Assembly: GCF_004359215.1 (NCBI RefSeq)
Contig: NC_090617.1
Coordinates: forward strand, 1,643,241-1,672,251
Direction: 5' to 3'
Length of the DNA stretch: 29,011 nt
DNA from: Bremia lactucae
Taxonomy: Eukaryota > Oomycota > Peronosporomycetes > Peronosporales > Peronosporaceae
Below are positions 17,471 through 26,201 of the stretch, piece after piece. The notes under the pieces were generated by a model that saw only the letters and a list, made by a program, of their open reading frames with translations, was not told the DNA's origin and ran no database searches. The translations under genes were made by a program, and so were the position numbers. The stretch's first letter is position 1. Each line of letters begins with the position of its first letter.

Positions 17471-18844
17471 ATCGGTCTGATAGCTTTTCGCCTTCACCGT
17501 CCCCCTCACCCGAACGACGCTCGACTCACAGTCGGCGTCACCATCGGTCTCCTTAACCAGATGGGGGTATGTGACCTCATTTGGGTCTACATACCGTTTC
17601 AGACGACCCACGTAAAATACGGGGTGCGTCTTCATATACGGGGGAAGGGTGAGCCTATAATTTAGGTCTCCAACCTCTTCAACCACCGTAAAGGGCCCAA
17701 TGAAACGCGGCAACAACTTCGTAGTACCTCCAGGTAGTACAGAAATTGCATTTTTAGGTAGGGTAGCAGTACTTAATAGTACTTTTTCACCCACTCTAAA
17801 GCGTTCATTGTTTTTGCGACCATTTCGGTCCGCATATTCTTTTTGCTTGTCCTGTGCGCTTGCCATTGCGTCACGGACTTTACGTGTGATGGCTAATCGC
17901 TCATCCACAAAGCGTTGAGCCTCGCTCACGCTTTTAGCATCAAACTCGCCTATGATACCGCCAAGAGGTCGGTCATAAGGCGTAGTTTTATTGACCACTG
18001 CTAAACTGGCAGGGTCACTAGGGCAAGTTTCTGTCTTTGAGATGATACCCTCATGGGTCATCGTCATATTGACGAAACTATGTCCCTCTTTCGCACCGAG
18101 CATAGTGAGGGGCCCTCCCCCACTAAGACTCGGGCTGCGCACAAACGAGACTGGCGTCCGAGGATGGCGCAGTCCGTTAATATAAAACGGTGTCTCACCC
18201 GTACTGGCGTGGACACTGTTATTTATAGCGAACTCCACAAAGGGCAATTGCTTGCTCCACTCTTTGGGAGTTGCTATAGTGCGTAAGACATCCGCCACGA
18301 CCCGATTGGCACGTTCTGTTTGGCCATCGGTCTGGGGATGATCTGCGGTCGACATGTGGAGCTTGCTACCAAGCAGCTCAAACACATGTCGCCAAAAACC
18401 AGACGTAAAACGAGGATCCCGGTCCGATACTATGGACTCGGGCATCCCGTGTAGTCGGTAAACATGATCCAGGAACAAGAGAGCTGCCTCCTTGCCTGTG
18501 ATCGATGTCTTACATGGTGCTAAATGCACCATTTTGCTCAGTCTGTCTACAAAGACGACTAGCCCTGTCCGACCCTTATGATCGGGCGGCATGCCAAACA
18601 TGAAGTCCAGGCTTACTGACTTCCAACAGTTGGTTGGAATCGGTAGCGGCTTCAGTGGCGCACTGCTGGACGGTGCAGGCTTAATGCGCTGACACTGTTC
18701 GCAAGAGCGAATATAGTTGGCCACCCATCTATATAGGTGTGGCCACCAAAATTCCTCTGACACTCGTAAGAATGTCTTTTCACAGCCCAGATGCCCACTA
18801 GATGGCGCATCATGGAGCTCGTGAAGAATCATCAGCTTGAGATC
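17471..18844 (-). CDS. Element I: integrase with GPY/F module, C-terminus in gap
   Basis: This is the best-preserved retroelement domain in the window, open for over 450 codons. From MILHEL (18832) the zinc site is H7, H14, C44, C47 (HDAPSSGH; CEQC). The catalytic triad is D76 (SLDFMFG), D137 (VSDRD) and E173 (TDGQTERAN), with exactly 35 residues between D137 and E173, the family spacing. The NGLRHPRTPVSF and GEKVLLSTATLPK blocks follow. The GPY/F module near residues 395-435 reads RFIGPFTVVEEVGDLNYRL then THPVFYVGRLKRY. The true protein is part of a polyprotein, so 18832 is not a real start. Upstream coding (DLK) meets the rRNA insertion at about 18850. Codons past 17470 are unknown. Confidence 0.9.
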
Positions 18845-18849
18845 TGTAG

Positions 18850-19258
18850 TACTGCAAAGTTCAAGTAACTCGCTTAAGCGCCATCCGTTTTCAGGGCTAG
18901 TTCATTCGGCAGGTAAGTTGTTACACACTCCTTAGCGGATTCCAACTTCCATGGCCACCGTCCTGCTGTCTAATTAACCAACAATGGTATCTAGGTGAGC
19001 GAGTATTTTGGCAATTTAACTTTGCGTTCGGTTCATCCCGCATCGCCAGACGAGCTTACCCCGTATGGCCCACTAGCAACTTGATATTCACATCCGCAAG
19101 TTCAATTAAGAAACCTGCAGGTCTTACAGATTTAAAGTTTGAGAATAGGTCAAGAAAATTTCTTTCCCGAATCCTCTAATCATTTGCTTTACCTTATAAA
19201 ACTATCGTAGATAAGTTGCTGCTATCCTGAGGGAAATTTCGGAGGGATCCAGCTAATT
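18850..19258 (-). rRNA. 28S (LSU) rRNA fragment, internal domain, inserted in element I
   Basis: The minus strand carries universally conserved LSU blocks in order: TAGCTGG, CCCTCCGAA-TTTCCCTCAGG, GGTAAAGC-AATGATTAGAGG, ACCTATTCTCAAACTTTAAA, AGTGGGCCAT, CTGGCGATGCGGGATGAACC, GACAGCAGGACGGTGGCCAT, GGAATCCGCTAAGGAGTGTG, CACCTGCCGAAT-like and ACTAGCCCTGAAAA. It then stops near GAGTTACTTGAACTTTGC. Several substitutions in normally invariant positions indicate a non-functional copy. The orientation is sense relative to the host retroelement. Confidence 0.92.
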
Positions 19259-19300
19259 TATCATTGCGCGGTTGCGATGGGGGAGAAATGTTCATTTCTG

Positions 19301-19706
19301 AACAAATCAATAGAACAAGGGCTAAATCTCAGCAGATCGTAGTACAAGACTACTCTCATGCTTACAACACCTTGTTCTGTAGTTAAGTCGTCCACAAAGA
19401 ATTTATCTTTCCCAATATTTGAAATTACAATTCAGCATACTCTTCGCCACCAGCATTTGACAAGCGGCAACGTGCGTTGCAATTTTATGATGTTGGGAGC
19501 ATAAAGCTCACCTATCGCTATTCGCGGTACATCAAGAAAGGTGATTATTGTCTATTTCAGCATGGATTCTGACTTAGAGGCGTTCAGCCATAATCCTACA
19601 GATGGTAGCTTGGCGGCCTACCTCTACTGCCTTTTTGACTAACTGCGTTAAGAAAGATAGTTACTTGTTTGCGACTGCAGTAGTTCTGGAGTCAAAAATA
19701 AGAAAC
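19301..19706 (-). rRNA. 28S (LSU) rRNA fragment, 3'-terminal part, inserted in element I
   Basis: The minus strand contains AAGCTACCATCTGTAGGATT, ATGGCTGAACGCCTCTAAGT and CAGAATCCATGCTGAAATAG, the hallmark of the LSU 3' end. Then follow ACGACTTAACTACAGAAC, TGTAAGCATGAGAGTAG and CTACGATCTGCTGAGATTTA, ending in TTGTTCTATTGATTTGTT near 19301. The 5' boundary (19625-19706) is less certain and lies in a duplicated segment. In a normal rRNA this part comes after the internal domain, but here it comes before it. A 40-base unassigned join (19259-19300) with the small palindrome AGAAATG-TT-CATTTCT separates the two parts. Confidence 0.9.
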
Positions 19707-19798
19707 GGCCTACCTCTACTGCCTTTTTGAATAGCTTCATTAAAAAAGATAGTTAGTTGTTTGCGATTGCAGTAGATCTGGAATAAAAAATAAGAAAC
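19615..19798. repeat. 92-bp tandem duplication
   Basis: Units 19615-19706 and 19707-19798 both start GGCCTACCTCTACTGCC and end AAATAAGAAAC. By eye they differ at about 10 of 92 positions. The unit joins the LSU 3'-end sequence on one side and element I's pol on the other, so it may itself be diverged LSU sequence. Confidence 0.88.
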
Positions 19799-19799
19799 A

Positions 19800-20510
19800 T
19801 TCATTTCGAGTTATGAGGCACATAGACTTATCAAGGGATCACAATGTGACAGCTGATGCCATAACAGGCCATCGCTGTAGCTAAAGCGATTAAGCTTAGC
19901 TTTTCAGATGCGACGGGAGGGAAACCTTTCGTTCAGCGAAGTGATCTTCAGGAGGCGACAGTGGTCGTCCTGACTGTAGCTCTCTTTTATCTTAGAGGCC
20001 AATGAGCTCGTCACGTGATTTGCCTTCATGGCTGCCAACGTTGACGGCTGAGATTGTGCTTTCGCACTAGACACACTTTCCTGGCGTCTAACGCCGAAGT
20101 CTGGTCTGCGCGATAACGCGTCAGCCAAGACATTTGACTTACTAGGCTTACATTCACCATTGCAATTAAATTCAGAGAAGAATGTAAGCCATCTCGCCAT
20201 TCTAGGCGGCGGTGAGTTGATTTCGGTCCGCAACGATGCGTGATCCGTATAATTCACAAACTTTTCGGTGCCCAGTAGGTGCACACGAAACTTGACAAGA
20301 GCATACTTTATTGAAAGTAGCTCTTTTTCATGCATGAGGTAATTCAGTTCCACGACTTTTAAAGCCGGGACTGAAAAGAGCTGATACGGTCAACGCCGTT
20401 GTCATCCTTCTGCATGAGCGCGTTGCCGATTGCAAAATTACTTGCATCGCAGACAACGCTAAAGGGCTTATCCGCGTAGGGTTGAGGTCCGAAATTTCGA
20501 GACCTCAGGG
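19800..20510 (-). pseudogene. Element I: RNase H and start of RNase H-integrase linker
   Basis: The minus strand reads KPFSVVCDASNFAIGNALMQ, then a one-base frameshift after FQSRL. From 20353 it continues VELNYLMHEKELLSIKYALV, NYTDHASLRTEINSP and SNVLADALSRRPDFG, so the catalytic Asp and TDH motifs are present. The linker goes on through SSLASKIKESYSQDDHCRLL and NRFSYSDGLL to about 19800, where the rRNA-derived insertion starts. Upstream, at about 20485-20510, it is joined directly to gag sequence; protease and RT are absent. Confidence 0.85.
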
Positions 20511-20570
20511 ACTATGCTACCCATTTGTTCCACAACTCTGAACTTAGGGGTAGCTTCAGAATCCGCATCA

Positions 20571-21671
20571 CTAAGGCATACCGCCCCTATTGCGCTCCTG
20601 CATTTCCCGACCCCTCAGTGGTCTGGTCGATGCAGAACTCATGCGTCTCGCACGCTGGTTCTTGCCATCGCCCTTTGGGAAGGGAGTCCTCTTGCTAGGC
20701 ATCTTTGCCCCAGCAGGGACCCTGGCATAGCAGCGAGCCATCATATGGCCGCGCTTGCCGCATTTATAACAAACCACGTCTGCATTGACCAACTCCACAG
20801 GAGTGACATCTGTCCTTTCGGCCGACGGCTTATGCCAAGCTGTCGCCGAGGCACTGTTGTAGGATTGCTTCTCACAGGCAATTTGGATTGCCTCTTCCAT
20901 CGTCGACGGCACCTTTATGAAAAGGGCCTGTCGCGATGGGCCATGCCGTAGTCCGTTCATAAACGTGGGCACCTTAATGTACTCCGGAATCGGACCTACG
21001 GTAATGGACGCCGACAGCGAGCGCATCTCTTGCACATACACTTGCAGAGATCGCTTTGCCTGTCGCGCTCCAAAGAAGCGCGCCTGAAGCAACACTTCGT
21101 TGTTCGGCGGCTCGTACATGGCGAGAATCTTTTCCTTAAAGATCGCTCATGTAGGGAACGCCTTTCTGTCCGCCATAAGCGCCGAGTAAGCCCACTCTGA
21201 GGCCTTACCGCGCAGATGCGACATGTCGTACGACACCATCCGGCCGTCGTCCTCGATGAGCTGCGCGACACCACATTGCTCTACGTCTAAAAGCCAGTGG
21301 ACAATCGTGTGCGCTGCAGTTCCATCGAACTTGGGCGGGTCCATCCGAATGGGCCTCGGCTGATGCGGCCGGGCAGAGACCATCTCAACAGTCCTGTTGA
21401 GAGCCTTGCTCCGAGCCTGCTCATGCCTCAGCTCATCCTGAGTCTGAGTGACGGACTCCGCCGCAGCATGGCTCTGTGCCTCGGACGCGGGCCTCCGCTG
21501 TCCGAGCACGAATGCCTCAAACTGCTCCAACTGAGCAACATGTTGCTCAGTAGGACTACCCTGGAGCCTGTTTAGAGCTTGTTCACCAAGTCCCTGCGCC
21601 ATAAGCCCTGCCACCTCCCGATCATGTTCGGATAGGTAGGGGAAATGAGCCCAATCAATATTGAGGCTCAT
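20571..21671 (-). pseudogene. Element I: gag with CCHC zinc knuckle, one premature stop
   Basis: The likely start is ATG 21671 (MSLNIDWAHFPYLSEHDREV), about 55 bp after the primer site. The matrix/capsid region contains PIRMDPPKFDGTAAHTIVHW and DMSHLRGKASEWAYSALMA, the Retrotrans_gag pattern. A TGA at 21147-21149 interrupts the same frame, probably a TGG-to-TGA change because the frame continues with AIFKEKILAMYEPPNNEVL. The nucleocapsid knuckle CYKCGKRGHMMARC is a perfect C-x2-C-x4-H-x4-C. A spacer continues in a shifted frame (ATPKFRVVEQMGSIV) to about 20500. Gag would package element RNA into particles. Confidence 0.88.
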
Positions 21672-21707
21672 CCTCACGTACAAACGCAGAGATGCGGGTC
21701 GTGGGAA

Positions 21708-21727
21708 GGCTTTCAAGTGCTACTAAG
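21708..21727 (-). promoter_or_regulatory. Element I: primer binding site, degenerate
   Basis: Directly inside the LTR the minus strand reads CTTAGTAGCACTTGAAAG. It resembles the CCTGGTAGCGCTTCG of elements D and F with substitutions at the TGG. Confidence 0.5.
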
Positions 21728-22267
21728 TGTAGGCGGGCACGTCTGAATGCGGCCACGCTCTACTTAGACATACACCCTAGCACAGCGAGGAAGCGGTTTA
21801 ACCAGCTTCTTTTGCGTGCAGTTAGGTAGTTGTGGTGGGCGCGTTAGCGAGCTCACCCAACGCACTAAGTACTTTGGTTAAGTGTCGTCACGGGAGCGGT
21901 TATCCGTCTCCTCGTGCGCACTTACCAAGTAGGAAGTAGTTTTCAGACTGATTTATATTTAATCGAATTAAATACAAATACCTATTTTTACCAATTAAAA
22001 TGTTATCTCTATAGATACATTTAATATGTACTGCGAGCGTATCTTTCTAGATACCTCGCGTAGCGGATGACGCTGGCCGTCATCACGGATGAGGCTAGGC
22101 GTCATCCCTCCTAATGTGCATCACATACACAAGGGTTGGTCACAAATGTGCACCACACCCGAGTGTTGGGTCTAATTACTTTAATTTAATAATTGACCAT
22201 CCCTTTAAGTACACCAAGTGTACTTAACGGGGACTGTGTTACATTAGGGCAACTTTACCCCGTTACA
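21728..22267 (-). repeat. Element I: 5' LTR, 540 bp
   Basis: On the minus strand it begins TGTAACGGGGTAAAG and ends GCCCGCCTACA. It is complete and is the reference for the truncated 3' copy at 16456. It contains a duplicated GTCATC-type hairpin segment (22068-22103) that is single in the 3' LTR. The U5 half also matches the low-coordinate end of D's 3' LTR. Confidence 0.88.
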
Positions 22268-22777
22268 GCAAGACCCTTGTAGAATACAGTAACCTAAGTT
22301 TGCTCATCAGTAGGCTTACATACGATACAACTTACTGAGTATCGTGTGTGTTGGGCGTAAGCGTGTATGTCACGCTTGCTCTGCTTCAAATCCAGGAGCC
22401 CTGCTCGAGCCCTGATTTCGGTACGTGGTGGCTCAAACGTTTATCTGAGCCGAGTCTCTTAGACTTCATACGACCCAACACGAATAAGTCATGAAGCCTG
22501 AGCATATAGCCCAAGAATTGGCACTTCCGGCCAAGTTGGACATGCCGAACTTCACTTTCGTCGCAAATTCTCGATGGGACAAGCTATGATGGCATCGTCA
22601 AGTTTGGCGAACGATCGCAACAAGGAGTGACTTGAACTTGGAGATGTTAATCTTCAAGCTTTCGGGTCGACGCGCATGCGTCGGCCCGGCAACATTATGT
22701 GATAGCTGCTGTCTTAACAGTTTTAACTGCTGAGAGCCTTGCTGGTGAAGCAAAATTACTTTCTCGGGCTGTCATTG
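22268..22777 (-). pseudogene. Element H: gag, N-terminal part, right of element I
   Basis: The stretch begins with the target duplication GCAAG and continues CCCTTGTAGAATACAG, aligning with element F's gag from 8930 to about 9420. Blocks such as CTCGAGCCCTGA, TCATACGACCCAA, GCCAAGTTGGACATGCC and AAGCTTTCGGGTCGACGCGC are shared. Readable minus-strand pieces include TARESNFASPARLSAVK. It ends at 22777, where a plus-strand LTR begins mid-sequence. Confidence 0.75.
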
Positions 22778-23126
22778 CTTAATTTAAGTATTTGAATTAA
22801 TTCGCCAATCGCTGCTAGACGCGCGAATGGGCAGTGAGCGAAAAGTCACTATACATAGTTTTATATGAATAAACACATATAATATAGGGAGGTAGTAGCA
22901 CGAAGGAATTTAATTATACAAACTACAGTCCTGCTTTTTCCCTGGACCTTGTCTTGTTGCCAAGGGATCGCTAAGCAACTTAGAATGTTCCTCTCCACGT
23001 CGTGTTTGTGAGGTAATCGGGGGACCTTGCTTACTCTGTAATCAGTGTAAGCTTTCGCTAGTACTGCTTCAGTACCAACTCTTTCGCTAGTACTGAAGCA
23101 GTACTAGCGAAAGGTGTCTCGTTACA
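22778..23126 (+). repeat. Element J: 5' LTR, lacking its first part
   Basis: The LTR begins within the family's middle (TTGCTTAATTTAAG) and includes CCAATCGCTGCTAGACGCGC, also seen in element C's LTR. It ends GGTGTCTCGTTACA at 23126, followed by a primer site. Near the end it holds a perfect 15-bp hairpin CTTTCGCTAGTACTG-AAG-CAGTACTAGCGAAAG (23082-23114), preceded by a direct copy of its left arm. Confidence 0.78.
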
Positions 23127-23400
23127 CTAGCACTTCGTGTTCCGTCCAACGACCACATTCATTTCGGCCGACATGAATATGTTCAATAAATAAGAAGGGA
23201 GCTTTTACGCCACGCGTGAAAGGCACTCATTTGAGTGACCTCGAACGGAAAGCGGTCAAACGTATGAGCTCGACCTTAGTCCGGCCAGCTGTCAGCCTAA
23301 TGTTGTTCGCTTTGAAAAAGAACAGCATGCGGCTATCGCCAAGCTCATGAATCATGAACTCAACTACAGAACTGCGACAATGTTACTGTGTATGAAAATA
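23127..23400 (+). pseudogene. Element J: primer site and N-terminal gag fragment
   Basis: CTAGCACTTCGTGTTCCGTC follows the LTR and resembles the primer sites of D, F and I. The next 240 bases align with the gag starts of F and D on the opposite strand: FYATRERHSFE, YELDLSPASCQPNVVRFEKE and QHAAIAKLMNHELNY are readable in shifting frames. It stops near 23400, where AT-rich host sequence begins. Confidence 0.65.
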
Positions 23401-23716
23401 TTGACAGTATTATTAATAAAGATAATATTCTTTGGTCTTTTCTTTTTATTAATCTTCTTATATGTAATAATAATTATAGTTTCATGAAGTCTTCGTGAGC
23501 ATGAAGATCTAGAATAGAACCTTCCCTTCAAAATAATGGGTCGCGAATTAAAAAAAAATCTGACATTAGTAACGTTTCTCTTGATATGTAAGCTGTAGAT
23601 TTCCCTATGATGAACAAGCAGATAACACTTATTTGACAGTCAGAATACGTCGCCAGCAGTAGATGACTGATTTGCAAACACGACATAATGGCAGACTTTA
23701 CAATATCGTGAGAACT
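23401..23716. other. AT-rich intergenic stretch
   Basis: This is about 315 bases between the gag fragment of J and the stop codon of the WW-DysF gene, strongly A/T-rich. It probably contains the 3' untranslated region of that minus-strand gene. I see no ORF or repeat. Confidence 0.6.
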
Positions 23717-26025
23717 TTACAGCTCAACACCCTCCTGCTTTCGTTTTTCTGCAAGCAGCATCGTCCGTCTCTCTTTCAATGCGCCAAGTTCACTTCTGAT
23801 GTCGTTCCTTCGGGCATTAATCTTTCGCAGGGCGTCACCCTCCGGTTTCTGCGCCAAACTCTTCGAAACTGAAGCTTGCTCTTCTTTTAACGTCTTTATC
23901 TTTGCATCGACCTCGCTCAACGCCGTTTCCATCTACGGCAACCAAACACAGTCGGCATTAAGATTAGAAGAAATAATTGACCTGCGCAAGAAAATCATAC
24001 CTTTTTCTTTGACTTGAACTTCAAATCAGCTTTCTTTTCTACTACTTGGTTAAACAGTGCCTTGCTCTCCTCCTCGACGACAAGTCGATGCTGGCGCACT
24101 GCCTCCAGCTTTGCGTGCAGCTGTCGTACTTTGTCCATTTCCATTTTTAGGTCCTTAGCAACAGGGTCCTGCGAATCCATATTGGCTTGTGCTTCGTGTT
24201 GTTCAAGGCGTTTTTTTGCATCCTCGACTGCTAATGCAAGCTGTTTATTGTCACGCTTGTAACGCATGCGCGCCGTTGCGAGTGCTTTAGCCTTCTCTTC
24301 AAGTGCCTGATTTTGTGCTGCCGTTTCTGCGTTCAGTGCTCGTTGCTCTTCATTCTGCAAAAAAGACGCACACACTAATTAGCTTTGTCGTCAACTCTAC
24401 AGGAACAAAGTCATCCAAGCACGCACAGCCAGCATATCTTTTTCAGTCTGTCACAATGCAAAATCACATCACAGAAGCGTTATTGTATTAGCAAACCCGC
24501 AAACTCGCAAAGTAAAAAAAAACACTATTTTTTGAATTGTGAAACGTACCGCTTCCTTACGTAATGCATCGACCGTTACGCGATGTCCTGACACGCTGAT
24601 TTGAAGTTTTTCATTCTCCGCTTGAATCTTTTTGTACTGAGTCACAAGGGCATCAAATTTCTTTTGCTGCAAATTCAATTCTTTTGTCTGCTTGTCGTGT
24701 TGAGCACGCAAATCTTTTTCCAGTGTTTTGGATCGGTGCGTAGCCTCCTTGATCTGTTCCTCCAAATTGGCAGTCTTCTCGCGCATCAGTTCTTCTGTGG
24801 GTGCATTTGTCACGTCATGGGCGTTCACTAACCACATGACGTCAGTCAGACTGATACTCTGATAGTCTTTCGTATTATCTTTTTTTCCACGATGAGCAAA
24901 GTTCACATTCACACGAAAACCCGTTTGAGTTTTTTGTGCTGTTCGCATGAATGGATCATCGTTGTCATCCAGCACGTAATCATTGCCTTGTCCATTTGTT
25001 GAATCCGCCCAGTTCGTTGAATTCGCCGACGATGCTAAAGACTTCATTCCAGCTGATTCGGTAGGCGACTGCGGGGCATTTTCATCCATAAGTTGGCGGT
25101 AACGAATCCATCGACGACGGCGCACTGCATCTGTAGGATGACGGGAAGCGTGGCTAAGGTCATCTCCAAGCAAGCGCACAATCTCCACAAAATCCGCGGC
25201 ATATGTCCATCCATCTCGGTCCACCGCAGTGTAATTTTGATCAATTTCCCAGTCTGACATCCATTCATGCCCAGAAGGAAGATCACCTACGGGTTTTTCG
25301 TCCTGTCCTGCCCCAGGTGCTGCATGGCGATCACTAAAACGTCTCGGATCCATAGGCTGCAATGCTCCTTCAAGACGTTCATTTTCAAAAATCTCTACAA
25401 TCACTTGGCCGTCACGATCAACCTCCTGGCCTCTTAACTGCGTGCCTGTTTTGCTACCAGGAATCACTGGAGCGCCCTGTAATGACTGCAAACTTCGATT
25501 TGCCGAATTTACGAGCGCTACCATGCGTGAGACACCAAAAAAGCCCCCACCCGCTGCTTTGGCATTGTTTGCCGAGTCCAGACCTATCGATAGCATAAAG
25601 TATCAGCAAATAAGACCGAAAGACGCGAGTTTTTTTATCACAAGCGTCTCCGCATGCAGAAAATTACGCTGGGTGTCTGCATCTGTAGGCCAGTCCCATT
25701 GGGTTTGGCTTGAGGCGATGTGCAGATAATAATCCCTCCCGGAATTTCGGCTGCTAACCAGTCGCCATCCGAGAGGTAAATCTTCACTATCAGAAGTAGA
25801 AGTACCTGTAGCTCCTGAAGTTCCAGCGGCGGCTAAACTGGCGACATGATCGGCAGTTGCGGCGGCTGCTGCGCTTTCCATTGTGCTATTACCCGGAAGA
25901 ATGCTTCCGCTGCCGCTGATACTACTCATGGCCGATGCGGCAGCTCCAAAAATGCTGGAACTCGTGCTAGCTACCCCATTGGAAGTGCCTCCTCCAGCAC
26001 CACCCAGGCGCAGGCGCGAGATCAT
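23717..26025 (-). CDS. WW domain-DysF-coiled-coil protein, four exons
   Basis: A host gene whose exons I place at 26025-25668, 25583-24550, 24354-24001 and 23932-23717. They join in frame to 653 codons plus a stop. Introns of 84, 195 and 68 nt start GTAATT, GTACGT and GTATGA and end AG. Residues 1-80 are Ala/Ser/Gly-rich. A WW domain at 83-113 (LPLGW at 83, YY at 99-100, TQW ending at 110, P113) binds proline-rich peptides. Residues 180-283 resemble a DysF (dysferlin/peroxin) module: VEIFENERLEG, WMSDWEIDQ, DRDGWTYAADF and AVRRRRWIRYRQ. Residues about 383-650 are heptad-rich coiled coil. DysF proteins in other eukaryotes act at peroxisomal, autophagic or plasma membranes; that role here is inference. 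No transmembrane segment is evident. The start is the first ATG of the open frame, 176 bp after the transporter's stop. The weakest point is the first 5' splice site (CAGC|GTAATT). Confidence 0.82.
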
Positions 26026-26201
26026 CCTGACGGGGGTGCAACGAGTAGAACAACGGGGTGACTAGGAGCAAGAGCTTCCTGTTGGATGGAATTATTAATA
26101 CCTGAACATTGCTGATAACATGTGTCTCGCACACAATTTTGCGACATTTAATCAATGTCGTGTAAATGTCTAGGTGTTTATTTGTTGTAAAGGTTACTCG
26201 G

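Larger units (their letters stand above)
16456..22267 (-). mobile_element. Element I: nested Ty3/gypsy retrotransposon, minus strand
   Basis: It is bounded by LTRs of one family, each ending at the target duplication. Order on the minus strand is 5' LTR (22267-21728), primer site, gag (one premature stop), a deletion removing protease and most of RT, RNase H (one frameshift), an insertion of scrambled 28S rRNA sequence, integrase with an intact catalytic triad, GPY/F module, a 600-N assembly gap and 3' LTR. By eye the two LTRs are a little over 90% identical over the 415 readable bases. It lies in the gag of element H. It cannot reverse-transcribe by itself, so either it was moved by proteins of relatives or the deletion came after insertion. 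Confidence 0.88.

Noticed and set aside
16795..17665. Long plus-strand frames of 214-281 codons
   Set aside because: They run through the 600-N gap and are antisense to integrase; they are artefacts of unknown bases.
19260..19625. Possible Copia-type or other pol coding sequence
   Set aside because: Short frames looked protein-like, but the minus strand is clearly the 3' end of 28S rRNA (AACGCCTCTAAGTCAGAATC and neighbours).
20514..20951. Plus-strand frame of 145 codons
   Set aside because: It lies opposite the gag nucleocapsid region, whose CCHC knuckle is intact on the minus strand; it is a shadow frame.
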